Source of the DNA: Tubiluchus corallicola
Lineage: Eukaryota; Priapulida; Priapulimorpha; Priapulimorphida; Tubiluchidae
Length of the DNA: 64,000 nucleotides
NCBI GenBank assembly: GCA_030141605.1
Contig: JAQGDQ010000321.1
Location: forward strand, 64,001-128,000
Direction: 5' to 3'
Position 1 is the first letter of the stretch, and each line of letters starts with the position of its first letter. Shown here piece after piece: positions 13,947 through 28,900 of this stretch. The position numbers and the translations under genes are program-made. The notes under the pieces are model-generated. The model was given only the letters and a program-made list of their open reading frames with translations, did not search any database and had not been told where the DNA came from.

Positions 13947-16900
13947 GTATGCATGCATAAGTGGTTCTATTTATTAAACGTTTAATGTTCTTTAAATGTT
14001 TCTTCAATTCAAATGTTCCTTAAATTGAGATTTCAAGACCACTACAATGGAAATGGCATAAGTGTAAAATTCAATTACAATTACAGGTATATATAAGTAT
14101 GCTTTTGATATAATAATGCGCCCAATTTCTAAATGTAAAGTGGTTATATTGTATGCTACCTGATGCCAACATTTGCTGCAGTAGGTAGTAGCTAGAAAAT
14201 TGGTAGCGATCATGTCACTGCATGGTCCACTAGTGAATTTTTTTTGTGCAACGTATAATCAGAACTGCCTCGACTAAAAAGTACGAAATGTAACACGTGT
14301 ATGTTACTTGCAGTTCGGAATGAAATAATGTAATACTTTGCAATCAGTTCAAAGCAAAAGAAGATCATTTATTGCTTTAACAGAGTGTTATTGTGTTTAT
14401 TGTTGTGTTTCATGCTGATTATGCATAACTGGCAATATTTCATAAATATATAAAACAAATGGGAACTATTAAATTTGAAACATGGTTTTTGTAGCAAATC
14501 TGTATTCTAAAGAGGAGCACAATCGCAATGAGGCTGCGCAGGCAGCAAAATCACTTGCCTTACAAATCAGTGATTCAGAAGCCATGGAAAAACTTCTCCG
14601 TCAATTTTTTGCTGTCTTAAATGGCAATGAAGGAAAATTGACTGTAGTAACACAACGCGTGAGCATGCTAACTGGTATCGGTAATCTGGCGTATAACACC
14701 GTAACCGGTTCAGCAGTTCAAGCACTAAGCTGTATTGCTGGGGAGTTGTTCATACCATTTCTCCAACAAGAAGGTGAGAGCTGTTCATACTGCATTTGTA
14801 ACTTATATAAGGTAATTAAGAGACATCGTTTTTTTTTTGTTGTTTCCAGTATAAATTATTTCAACTAGTCAAGTGTTTTCTTTTATATTGTGTGTTGCAA
14901 AAAATGTGGAGAAGTTTAGACTACAATGTTGCAAGTGGTTGAAGATATAAGAACATTTTTTTCACACATGTATAAATCAAAAAGCATAACAAGTATAATA
15001 TACAGCTCTGTCGATAATAGTTTCTTAAGTTTGAGGGTAGGTTCAGTGTAAGCCATCTCGAGGAAGCTACCCTTCTTTAAAGTGCATGAATTACAACAGT
15101 GGTACTTGATGTGCCATACAAAATCACAATTATTAATAATATTTACGTAGTATATACTATTTAAGTATAAAAGTGAATGTAATGGAATTGAAGAAACGGA
15201 ATAAAAAAGAAAATTTAAATTAAATTATCCCTACTGTTGTAGTAATAACTGTACCTTATAGTACAAAAAAGAAGGAAAAAAGTACCTCACAAAGTTGAAA
15301 TCTCACAGCATGATATTTCATAACATTAACTTTTGCCTGTGAAAATTACAAGTTATAGTTTTAGTAGTTTTTACATAATGCTTGAAAAGCTGTTGCATGT
15401 TAAAAATTAAATGCCGGAACAATGTCACCTATAATCAGTCGCTTCAACATATAAAGCACTCAGTGTGTGACAAACAAAGAAATCAATCAGTTTAGATCAT
15501 GATTTTTACCGTGGAAAACAAAAGCACTCATAAAGATTTGCTGGCGGGAAAAAACGGGACTTAATCCTCTGGATTACGATATCTGGAATTCGTGTACAAT
15601 GGTAGCACAGAGCCATTTAAGAAAGGGAAAGGGAAAAATTGCTGAGTGCTGGGACCAAATACTCCTTAAAGAATTGAGATACTCTGTCAGCCTTTATTTG
15701 AAACACTTTTGTCTGGTTTGCAGTGAAGATGGTGAACACAAAGCCCTTGCTCTAAGTTTTAACTGTAGTGACACCATTTTTTTCTAGCATTTATTTTTTG
15801 ACTTGTTGTTTTAAAATTTCTATATCTTGGGAAACATCTGAAAAATGACTCAAAATTTTGGCTGTTTAAACATAAGCATTTGTAACTTCAGTGTGGCAAT
15901 TTTCAAGCGATTCCGTTTTCTTATAAAATTGTGGTGAAAATTTCGGCACCTTTTTTGTGCCACCTGATTTATCCAAATATAGTACACGTCTATACTAGAC
16001 TGCTGTTTCGTCTTGTCGTCCACACTAACTTATTTCATTTTTGGCCCGTGACCAGTTATTAAAATTGCCATTTTCTGTCTGTCACCACGCTTTTAAGCTA
16101 GGGCCTCTCTGGTTAGTGATTTCAAGATAGAATTTGGTGCAGGTACGAATACAAAGTGTTCATATACTTCTGTTTTTGCAGTTCACGAAGGCACGCTAGT
16201 CCATGCACTCCAACAATGGTCAATTTGGTGTTCCAAGTTCCAGACGGATATTCCAACTAATGTCGTTAATTTTTTCAAGACTGGATTGGGCCTGAAAAGT
16301 TCCACATCTGCAGTGAGAAATGCCTATCTACAGTGCATGATATGTGCTTTCCAATGTAAGTACTCACTAATCAGCCAACATCTTAAGAATAAAAAAAGTT
16401 GTATACTGTTGTGCGTCAGCTTAAAATTCAGTTTCATTCCCATTTCCATTTTCCAAGTTCTTGCACAAACTTATTGGGCCGGGGAAAGCAGTAAGGGTAC
16501 TTGTTTTTTAAATTTTGCTGAGGAATTTGTGATTTTAAGTGTACAAAATTGGTCATACTGTCTTTCTAACAAAATAAATATGTCTTTTCTGATTAAGGAT
16601 TTTTAAAGACTTGTTAATTTAAGAATAAATGTTTTATTGACTAAAATACGACTCGTAGGAAGTTCAAAATGTAAAGAGCACACACTTTGTTTGTTGTGTT
16701 AGCCAGTTTTTTAGCACTTATTTCATTTCGAATTTTTTGATTTACTGTTAACCATAAAATATTGATGTGTTGCTGTAATACTGACTTAAAACAATGGGGA
16801 ATTCAATTTATAGTCTCGTGTAAGTTATCTGATTATGTTTATTTCATATGAAATATTTAAAGGAAACTAGAGTAATTTCAAAATCTTTGCCATCCTACTA

Positions 16901-19900
16901 TATAACCAAACTAAGAATTTAGCAGTAATTTGAGTATGTTTAACAGCATAGGCTCATAAGTTCTACAGCAGGATTACTGTGCCCTAGTGCAGCATATTGA
17001 AATGGCAGAAATAATTTGATGTCACATTATGTTACAGAAACTTTCCTTGTGTACTGCATTACTCTGATGTAACTAAATGGTTAGTCATATTCACTATATC
17101 CACAAACTTATTTTGATACATTTAATGAAAGTTACTGATCAGTATTAATATTTTACCAGCTGACACGTTACATGCAGCCAAAGAAGTTTTGCCACAATTA
17201 CTGCGCACCGTAGAGAAGGCGAGCAGTCAGCCTAACCAGTTCCAGTTAGTCACCGAGGCCGCATCAGCTTCATGCATTCTGGTTAAGTTGTCCTTAATCG
17301 ATGAAGACACAGGTATTGTTATTCTGTGTGAGCAATAACACATATATACACATGGTTCGAACTAACTTCTTGATGTTACAGAACTTTCTGTTTTACATTT
17401 GAGGTTCAGCTTTTGCTAATAATGTGGAAAGTTGCCAGCGTACTTGCAAAAAATTGAACATATTTGACTTGCGATGCACATTTATACTTACAGAAAAGAA
17501 GCTATCATCATTTTGGACAACCATACTAGATGAAAAGAAAGCGTTTCTTGTGTCTGAGAAATATTTGACAGCTGTCGGAACTGATGGTATGAAAATTCTG
17601 CCAACACTGCTTTTGCAACAAGCTAGTACTTGTGCCATGTTAAGTAGTATATCTTTGATGAATATTTCTAGCATGTTTTGACCAAAGAAGGCCACTTCCA
17701 ACTAATAAAACAATATCTTTTGGCAAATTTTGTTTCTGAGTTTTGATTTGATGGCAAATTGTAATGATTAGCCAAAAGTGTTAAATTTTATTGTGTTATT
17801 TTATTCAGACTATAAATCATTATTAAGGCTAATCCTCTATGATAATATTTTGAGATCACGGAGGTGTTTTAGCCAAAAGGCAAAAAAAAAACAAAAGACA
17901 AAGTCAAATTTGCATGAGAATACATCCTTCATCCTTGAGGTATATCACCAGAATCAATATGGATGAATGCAACCACCCTGCAAGAATATTGAACCTCGCA
18001 GTCACTTAAACATTCACTGTCAAGCTTCTGCATAGCTTAACTTCCCTCGCTAACCATACACCATGGCCACCCCATTCTTCTCCCAAAGGAGGAAGTGTAT
18101 TAAATGGATTAGTGTTAAAGCAAGTTTATTATAAAGATTTACGGAATTTTTCAAGGCATGTGTTAAGAAACTTATTATACTTATTACGTATCTCCTTTTA
18201 ACAGCTCTACATGGAGTGATAACACTTGCCGAAAGACTTATATTAGATCATCCACAACGTGTTGAAAATTATGTGGCACTTTATCGAGCAATGGTCTACA
18301 TCATGACTCGGTCGTCGTGGAAACTGCGTTCAGCTGCTGTTAGCAGTGTAAAGAAGTTACTGTCACTTCTTGGTGGAGGAAAACTTGCGGTTTCGTTTTT
18401 GACAGAATTTCAAAGTATGCTGTTTGACCAAAAGGTAGCATTACAGTTACGTTGTCGTAAAATGATTAATGTTGAAAAGTACAAATCCTTTCTTAAAACT
18501 TATCTTTACATAGAAGCCTTTTTAATTAATTAAACATTTAATGTTGACTTAAATTACTGGTTTTTGGGCTGATTTCTAGTGTTATTTATATACATGTATT
18601 ACAATTTTAGCTTTGTCTATAATACTCAATTGTTATGTGTTAGGTTTTATGTTTTTAAAATGTTAATTGGTATGTCCATTTTAATGTTAATGCATTTTTA
18701 ATGTACAATAAATTAAATTATTAGCTGTTTTATCTTAAATTTATGAGAGCTTACAAGCAAAGAATATTTAAGTCCTACAAATAAGACTAGCATTTAATTG
18801 ATAAGCATGCCAGAATAAAAAAAACTGTTGAGGTACTTCATGCACTATCTTACGTATTCTTATCATATTACATTAATGTGTCCACTTGTGCTAATTATTC
18901 TACTGCACAAGTGGACGCGAGAGAAAGTGTTGAATAAAGGTAGATCATTAACACACAGATCATACAAATAAATATTTGTGTTGACAGATTTTAGATTTAT
19001 ACAAAAGGTAGGAAAACTTTAATACGTTTAACTTTTATAAAAATGCTTTTGCAACTTTGACTTTTATGTGTGATTATGGTAAGGTGATTTTATGGAATTT
19101 GATGAGATTTGGATGCTGACTTGTTACTTCTACTAGGTTAGTGAGATAAAATCTATCAGCTGAATGATGGAGCTAAAGAAATGCTTACATAATTTTCTAG
19201 ATTGGCGTTGATTTAATTAAGCCAGATGATGAAGAAGTTGAGAGGCGGTTACAATCATACAAAGCTGGTCGTATTTTAACTGAGTGTGTTTTCGCATTTA
19301 CTACAGTCCATGGCATTTCTGTACATGATGCGCAATCTGTTGCTATGGCGACTATGGTGTCTGCTCATCATCCACTTATTTGTAAGTCTACATGATGTGA
19401 CAATTCAAATAGCTGAGTGGGAAAGGAAAAAAGCTTGCTTGCATTAGTCCTATTTAAAACAATTGGGCTATGAAATTTTAAACAGTCGACTATGGAGTTT
19501 TGTCTATTTCATTTTCCATTATATATTTTTTATTAACCAATTTAGCTAATGTGCTAGTATTGTAATAAAAATTTAGGATATTATTGGTCCAGATTTGCTG
19601 AAGCTGAAAGCTGAAACCTTGAGGAAGGTGTAAAAAACTGCCGTAGTTTGATTTAAGCAATGTTAATGTTCAAGTTGCGTTCTCCAGTTTTTTTATTGAT
19701 TCTTATTTTTTACATGAACATCTGTTAGTGTGTACATATGTGCAATTGTATATATTGTATACATATAAATTGTTTAAGGTCTACCAAAATTGTTTTGCTA
19801 AAACAAAATGTCAGTAATCAAAACAAAGTTTATTTATTGACCAAAAAATCAAAGAAGTTGCAAACATCTATGATGCGATTTTTTTAGTTCAATACAACAT

Positions 19901-22900
19901 GAATGTGTGGACTGAATTACTGGCAAGGTTGGGTTTGGATGCAAGTAGCTTTGTTACAAAGCAACTGGATGACATAGTTTCCACTTTCGTCTCTACTGAT
20001 TCATTGACAGAGGTGAGAAGTTTTATTTATTTGCATTTGCATTCCATCTTCATCTTTCATAATTTACTATCAGCAGCATTTTTTGAGGCAGTGAGTGAGC
20101 CTAGGGACACGACACAACCTAAATTTCTCTCTAAATAAATCAAGTCGACATTATGCCTGGACAGCAAAAGTTGTCAATAAAATATTTTTTAATTTATATT
20201 TCAAAATTTGGCTGTGATACAGGGCCGGCTTTAGCTAATTTGACCCCCTAGGCAAAAGTATTTTGCCATTGTGACCTCCTCCTCAGCTGTCAGTCTCTTC
20301 TTCACATCCTCATGCAATCCAGCTAGAAAGCTAGAAAATTGAATTTTTGTTTGTGTGAAATAAAGTATAGTGGTACCTGTGTATTTAGGCTTATACATGT
20401 ATTACAGTGTTCTCATTAGCTGTAGTTACTATCTACACCTTGTGTAGATTCCACTTGAAATTATATTTATGACCCATTAATGATGCTGGTCTTTAGGAGC
20501 AATCAATTTTCTGCAGTTTCTGCTGCATACTTTTCATGTACATATTCATGTCTAGATTTTCACTCAGCCTTTTCATCAGTAAATTTCTGAAACACAAACT
20601 CCTCTTTTTCACATACATTCGTTTCAAATACTTCATTAGCAAATCTTTTTGCTGCTTAATGTACGCTAGCTTTTTTACAATTCGTTAGCTGTATTTGATT
20701 CTTCAAAGGCTTCGATTCTTACAGGTTTATCTACCAAAATTAGATAAATGGTGTAGCAAGAAACTTTTGCAAACAATATAAACTACACGTGGGCAAAAGC
20801 AGGGAAACGTTTCAGTAATGCCTGCATGAAGTGACATAATCTTAGGAAGCCATGTAAAGCAGAAGTAGAAAGTATTTTGCTAAAGGAAGAGAGCTCATCC
20901 TAGGATCAATGAATTGTGCATTTTGAGAGGAAAATAATGCAACTAGTTAAAGTTTTGTGCATTTGAGCAATTACGCATACACTAATTGTATGTTACACAC
21001 ATTTATTAGTTACGCTAAAGCTAAACTTAAAAGTTAACCTCCGGGATTTGGCACCCCAAAATTTTACACACTAGGCAACCGCCTAGTTTGTCTAGTGGTA
21101 GAGCCGTCTCTGCTGTTTCAACACTACAATATGAAGCGTGGATTATGTTTTAACATTGTGTATTTGCATTCAGTCATTAACCAACACGATCAAGACGTTA
21201 ACACGAATCTCCCCAAAAGTCTTTCTTCCTCGACTACTCAACCACGTAACCAACATTCTGAGTAATCATGAATTGCTACAGATTACTAATGATGACTACG
21301 GTGTGTATCTGACTCCAGAGGGTGAAGTTTATGATACGTCTGTAATAGAAAGGTAAGTTTGGCATGACGAGCAATCAATTTAATTTATTTATACTTATTG
21401 AGCTCCCTGTTAGTAATTAATTGTTTCTGCGGTGCTTCGCAGTTAAAGCATTAAAATATCAGATTACAATGACAAAATAAAATGACCACATTACTGTAAA
21501 AGCGAGAGACATGAAACATTCCTAAAATTAATAAAATGAACACCGTAAATTATAATGCAATTGAAATAATTTCAGGAGTATTTTGAAAATTTCTAATGGT
21601 GGACTATTTCTTTTGCTTTCTGGCAATGAGTTCAAATACTAAACAGTTAAGGCATAGAAACCACGATCAGCAAGGGTCTTCTTCCAGTTAAATTATTGAA
21701 CTAGCTGTACTGAATCTGAAATGCTGTGTTGTACTGTCTGATTTTTAATTTATCAGATATATATTGTGGCACTTGACTCTGAATGCTTTCATAAACACAG
21801 ATAGTCGTCGACTAACGACCTATGCAACTTACGACCGATCCAACTGGAAATTATTATATGAAACAAACTATAATTCATATTTATTTCTGTTTTTTTAAAC
21901 AAATTAACTTTAAATTGCTGTTTGTTTTGATAAATTCATCGTAGGCACCGCCATACATAGTGCGCATACACACACACAATGTCTTGCATGTAGGGGTGCA
22001 CCGCTAGAATACACGGGTCCGACTTGCGTCCATTTCATCTTATGACAATCCATTGGTGCCGATTGTGATAATTTGTAATTATCATAAGTAATTCGTATAC
22101 ACACCATCTATGGGAAGCCACTGTTGCATTATCATATTTAGAAGCTCCAGTAGCTACTTTTGCTGATAGAAGTTATATTAGCTTCATGGCGCAGCTGTTT
22201 CAGCCCTACAAAGCAAGAATTAACGTCAAAATGTGACCAAATCAGATATGGCGAGGTTTCATTGACTCTTCAATTAGACAGTTACGAATATTAAATAATG
22301 TGGTGCAAATTACTTGTCGTTTTCTGACTTAAACTGAATAAAGTTAACTGACTGTATGATATCCTCTAAATGTGCCAAAGAATCGACCGCATTTACTTCA
22401 CTATTGCCAACTAGGGCAACTTCTCCTTGAATGTACTTTTGGCATATAATTTGTTTCTTTGGTTAGAACCAGTTAATAGTTAATTGAATATAATAACAAT
22501 GCCGTTAACTTAGTGATGGCTTTGTGAAACCGGTCCAGGCATATTTTTGTACAATAAGAAATTCAGTTTTGATAAAGTAAATGACACTTTGACAATGAAA
22601 CTGCAATATGAAAGCTCTGTTTTTATTTCAGTGTGTGTCAATTTAAAATTTACTGTTGTACAGTATTTTTGGTAGCAGGTAGAGTGATTGTGAACTTATA
22701 TGTGAGTGTATAACAATGCTTTTTGTGCAAAGATTGATGTCATATCTCTTTCTTCCTGCATTCTCTGCTAAAATGTACCAAATCTTTATCATTTTGTTTG
22801 TTTCAAACATACATGTGCAAGAGTTTATAAATGTTGTTATCAAAAAACTTACAGGTTTATTTACACTAGTGCTGCCATTAATAAATTAACGAATTAAATT

Positions 22901-25900
22901 ATCAATCATTAATAACAATTTAAAATTTTATTTTTAATATAGTGCTGCAGAGGTAACATCAAATATAGGTAATATCAAGCGAGAAAGCAAGGCCTACAGT
23001 TACAAAGAACAAATAGCAGAAATAGAACTAAGAAAGGCAAGTTTAATTATTTGTTGCAGTTTTTTAAATTTGCTAGTTCTGTAATTTAATATCCCAGTCA
23101 AACACTGTAGTACTTAAAAATATATCAGTAGAGCTAATGTTAACATTTTGAAACATTTTATTGTACAGCATCAAAAATTGCTAGAATACATACTAATATG
23201 GTGCTGTACAGTATAACAGGATATATAATGTAAAGTTCATTTTTATATAGTGTCTTACATGCGAGAATAGGAAACATGGTTGCACCTTGATGGAAAAACT
23301 ACATATCATAAAACGTGCTTTATGTTCCATTACATCAACTTTTTGATGTCGAAAACTAATTTTAGCAACCCTTAGCTGAAAGTTATTATAAACATTAATG
23401 CCAAAAATTTTGGCAAAAAATTTACTAAGAATAAAAAATGTGGATTACAGGAAATTGAAAGAAAGAAAAAGACAGAAGGAAAGTTGGAGAAGCCCAACTT
23501 GAGCAAAAAACAGCAGGAACTCATGCATCAACAGCTGACTAAAGAGAAAGAAATTCGTCTCAGATTATGCCAGGTGGTCATATAATTGCACTTTAGTTAA
23601 CTTTGTTTGCTTTTTCTAGTACAAAAGACAAATGTAAATACAAATTTTATTTTCTTAATTTTAGTTTTTTCAAACTGAACCATTTTGGCAGCAGTGTGTG
23701 TGAATTTTGACTGTCCTTCATTCAGTTTAACTTTTAATCTATTTGTTTTACTAATACTTGTTTTAAATTACTAGTTAAGCAAGGATACAGTAAAAGCAGT
23801 TGCAGTGATAAATTGTGCCATTGATGGAAATCCATGTGGGATGTCGCGACATGTCGGTGATCTAGTCACTCTTCTACTTCCGCTGCTTTCCTCTTACATT
23901 GCTGCTCCCCATGTCTCTAAGAGTTTTATCAAACTTGGCAACTGTGTGTTAGATGAAGAGCCTCACGTAGGTTAGTTACTTTTCTCCATTTGTGTTTTTT
24001 AATTTGATTAACAGGAGAAATAAAATTATAACTGTTGTCTAAATTGATAAACTGTCAAATATGGAATTCATTTTCACCAAACTGTGAATATCTTTTGTAA
24101 TCAGTCTTTTTTTGTTCAGTATATAAGTATATGCTTTTGATTTGACTTGATTTTTCTGATTGTGCTAGTCATTATTGCTTGATGCCTCTGTACATTATAA
24201 GTGCTTTGATTATGATAATTATTGTCTTAGAATAGTCTGACGCTATTTCCAACTATCAGTCCAGTCATAATTGTGATTGACTGGTAAGCTGCTTCCATCC
24301 GTGGACACAACATATAATTACATTCATTGTATCCCTGAGCATGTATTTTTTAATGTTGGTTAATAAAGATTTAATCTATCTATCTATCTATTTTTGTGGT
24401 AGCAGTTAAATTTCCATCTGCTTTTTTTTCCTTTTTTTAACTCTTTACCTTTAGTAATACAGTTTCTGTATTGTGTAGCATCCTTAGTGGGTCATGTGAC
24501 GTTGCGACTACATAATCCTTTGTGCACGATAGACCGCTGGTGGTGTGAAGAAGCATTGACTACTGCAGCTAAAAGAACTGTAAATCTTCTGCGTAACATT
24601 AGTGCAGAGTGTCCGTTTTCTGCTCTAGGTACTTCTAAGTCATATTTTATGTTTTGTTGTCAAGAGTAATGCTAAAAATCTTATATTTATTTATGGAAAT
24701 AATTTAAATGTTAATATTGTATCATTACCAATAGCAAGCAAATTTGTAATGCCATTTTAGGAAATTCACGGTCACTTTTTATTATTTTATTAATGGTATA
24801 CGAATTTCAAACAAATTTTGGTTTTAAAATGAGTACGATGAGTGTCCAACAAGTACACAATGAGTAGCCAATGAGTACACTTTACTAGTATTATTGAATT
24901 TTTGAATAATTGATGTTGTCAACATCAAGAGACATTTTAAGTGATTTATTATTTTTAGCAGCTACGTCAGAAATTGTTATTTTATACATATTTTACATTG
25001 ATATGTTCTCTAGGCTTTGCATACTGTTTTCCACTAATTAAAGTCGTATTGAAAGATTCTGGAGCTGCCGTGGGAAAAGATGAAAGTGTGCTATTAGATG
25101 CATTAGAATTTATTTGCACGCACGCTGGTCTTCGCGATTCTTTTGACACTGACATACTCAATGATGGCGACTGTAATGAGGTATTGGTCAAAATCACTTT
25201 TCTTCACCCTTGTAAAGTAGGGCCAACAATAAAGATACTTCCCTTTCTGTCTAATCGCCCGGGTAATATCTTTTTTATTGCACACCCGGCCGGGAATTTT
25301 ATAATTTTTTTTGTACATTCATATACTTACATTTACTTACTCAACGCAGTAATATAAAAGCATATTTTTTAATTTAAAATGTAAAGCACAATAATTATTA
25401 AAACATTGTTCTTTCTGGCAATGCAGGATGCAGACATTTTTCCATGTTAACTCCCATGGCAAGGGTTGCTGCTTTGTGTGATGCTCAATGTATTGAAGGC
25501 TAAAAAGTTGAATTTTCCGCCAAATCGAGTATTAATAGCCGAGTAGTGTTGCTGCCTATACCATAATTATCAGCAGATACGTTCATGAATCAAAAAAGAG
25601 ATTATACAATAATCAATAATTATACAGTAATTTAGTAATGCAAAACTAAAAAACGAAGCGTGAAAAAAACCTGCATTGAAAAATTGAAAATATTACTGCT
25701 AATCAATGGGAAATAAACAAACATTGATTTCAGCTGATTTTAAATATTTCATGATTCAGCTTTTAAACATTCACAAAACTTTAAAAAAACATTTTTTTGA
25801 GAAAAAATTTCTTCCCTACTGACATCTTTTGAGCTCATGAGGTAAGACAGAAACAATTTTTTTGTGGTTGACCTAGCTGAAATTGGGGTTTAGTAGAAAC

Positions 25901-28900
25901 CCAAGTTGACTTTATATAATCTGTCCAAATGTGATTGTGATTATTCATACTGTGTTGGTCCTCATTAAAGTAGACTAGTTCTTACATGGTTGGTTTGGAA
26001 ACTCATCCTGTCTTATTAAACATAAAACATCCGTTTCTTTGTGTCCTAGATGGTTTGTATGTGGCAAGTACAGTAGGTGCTGCTTAATAGACTCACTTTG
26101 GGAATCTATTTAGCTGATGGGTGTAGCATATTATTACTATGGAAGTGTGAGATATCATTCTTCAGCTTAATACGCACTGCAAAGGCTGCGAAAACTCTGC
26201 TCTTACGTCCTATTTTTCATAATTAGCTCTGCGGTCTTACCTACTCTATGATTTACTCCATGGATTACAGCCAGATTGCTGCATTGGTGACATAATAACA
26301 ATAGTTCTGTTAAAAGCAGTAAGAGCTTCAAAAACAAACCGCTAAGCGTGTTATTAAAAGTTTTACTTCCATAAATTCTTGGGTAGCAAAATTAATTTCA
26401 GCAGACGAGCAGGTGACAGATTAAAAAAAATGTGCTGCACTAACATGTTAGCACACAATTTATAAATGTACTTAGCACAATTGCTTCTATGTACATTATC
26501 GTGTTCAGAAATAGAGTAAAGTTGCCATAAAAGTAGTAAAAGCTCTTGTTTTGTTTTTAACAAGCGAAGCAAAAATACTGAGTGAGTTAATGCAGAGTTA
26601 TCTGAGTCAGTTGCTGGCTGTGTTTCATACATTTGTATAGTGAAAGGCCTATACCAGATGTTTTGGAGTCAATTAGGCAACTGATTCTATTAAGCACTGA
26701 TTCTATTGATACTATTTAACATTACTACATATTTAAATGTACTTGTGTTACTAGTTCTAATAATGTAGTTAGGTTGCTATCGTTTTCCCAGTTTTACATG
26801 ATTTTGCTAGCCAAGTATTTTGGAAAAAGGGCTTGTGAAAGGTTTTACAATTATAAAAATCTAAGTTGTGTTTATAACCCATCTGTAGTATTAATTATTC
26901 GTAATAATTATATGACTACTAATAAGTAATAATTATATGAGTTTATAATTGCTATTTAGCATGGTCCGCAGTTGTTACCAAGACGGGAAATGTTTGAGAC
27001 GTTAGTGAAGCAGATCAGCACAAGTACAGGAAAAATACACCAGGCTGCTTGCAAAGCTGTTCTTATGGTGGCATTGTGTGCTAGCGGCATGCAAGGCTGT
27101 GCTAAGGCTACTCAACAGGAAATAGATATTCTGCTGCAGGGGGTTGAATCCGCAGCGATGTCGGTACGAGAAACTGCTCTACAGGTGAGCGAGAGGCTTT
27201 ACAACATTTCAAAAGTTTAGTCAGGTGAATAATTATTTACAGAGATAATCCTTAATGACAAGAATAGATATTATTAATAAAAAGTGACAGAATAATGAAA
27301 AAGAAAATATATTCTGTCCTCTATATGAATTATTGTGTTTTTTCTTTTTGTACCATTATTATAAGATGAGTAATATTTGGAGCTGGAACTGGAAATATAG
27401 AAATTGCCGTAACTACTTGTTAATCAGATTAACTTATTAATTAACTTTTCTTTTGGGAGACATCGCTGTTGAAATCTTTAAAATTGCAAAATTTATGTAT
27501 GTTTTTCATTGTATTATTTTCCATAGGCACTCTTAGCACTGGCCAAAGTGCTACCGAGTGTTGATGATGACAACAACAATGGCATTAATCTTGTACGGCG
27601 AGTCTGGGTGTGCTGTCATGATACAGAAAAATCAGTAAAAGCTCAAGCATCCAGGTAAAACTGTAAATGTTGTCATAAAATTCTTCAGTCATTTAGTGTA
27701 ATCCCTTTTTACCAAGTCTCTTTAATGACATCAGATATCTTTGGCATTAAGAATTAAAAAATGAGGGGCCTTGTTTTTCTTCGTGATTATAACTTTAAAG
27801 ATATGTGCTTGTTAATATTGAAATCGCTTAGGTACCCATACCCATACAGAATTTGTTTGAAAAATTGTCTAAATTTGCCATTGTAATTTTACTTGCTCAG
27901 CTTGCCGTTCTGAAAGTTACTCGTGCTACTTATGTCCATGGAAATGCTATTCTTATTTTGATTTGGAAATAACCAGAAAAACTGCAAAAACTTCGTGACT
28001 ATTACAAAAAGCGAGTAGTTTTAGCAGCTTTTTCGGCCTAATTTTATGAAGTTATTTTGTCAATAGGGAAATAAATATTATTCAATACATTTTAATGTCA
28101 TTTACTCCATTCAAGATGTCTGGCATGTGTGGAATGGGTTGCTTTCTGTACTAATAAAATAAGTTTTGAGTTCGTCACACTGCTGAAGTGTCATTAAAGG
28201 AGTTTCCTCAGCTTACTAGAGAAGCTTTGAAATCCTTATTCCTTACCCTCATAGGCACTTTGAGGGGCTTATTCATTGTTCCTGATAGGAACTTATAGAG
28301 CTTTATTCGTTATTGTTTATAGGAGGTCTGGAGCATTTTTCTTATTCCTCATATTGTTACTGATGCGTATCTTTAATGCACGGTTCTGCATCATTTCAGG
28401 ATCATTAGAACTGTGCAAAATCATATATTTGCATTTGCAATTCATCTGTAATGTCTGTGCATTCGTGTTAGCACTATAAGCTTTATAAGCTTATTTTAAA
28501 TTTTTTTTCAATTTGCAGATTATGGCAAATGGCAGGTATGTCTGTTCATCCTGCTCTCTGTGCTCTCCTCATCTCAGACATCATTCACGAGGAAGCTGTA
28601 GTGCGCGTTGCTGCTGCTGAAGCGCTAGCTAAAGCTCTCGACTTCAACGAGGATAGTATTGATGCTGTTCTACAGTCCGTGCTTGACATGTACGAAGAAA
28701 AATTAGAGGTTTGAACGTTTTTTAGATTCTAGGTAACATTGTGGATTTCGTTAACATTTTGAAGTTGATGTTTTGTTAATTACATCCTTTAATTGCAGTG
28801 TAGTAACAATGCAAAACAATTTTAAAAGCAGTTTTACAAATTACAATGTATTGTTTGTCAGCTCATGGAAAATGCAGTTTATTTTTAAATTTTTAAACAG

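Noticed and set aside
17393-17701. 102-codon minus-strand open frame
   Set aside because: It is antisense to GCN1 exon 13, which is supported by the protein match and splice sites.
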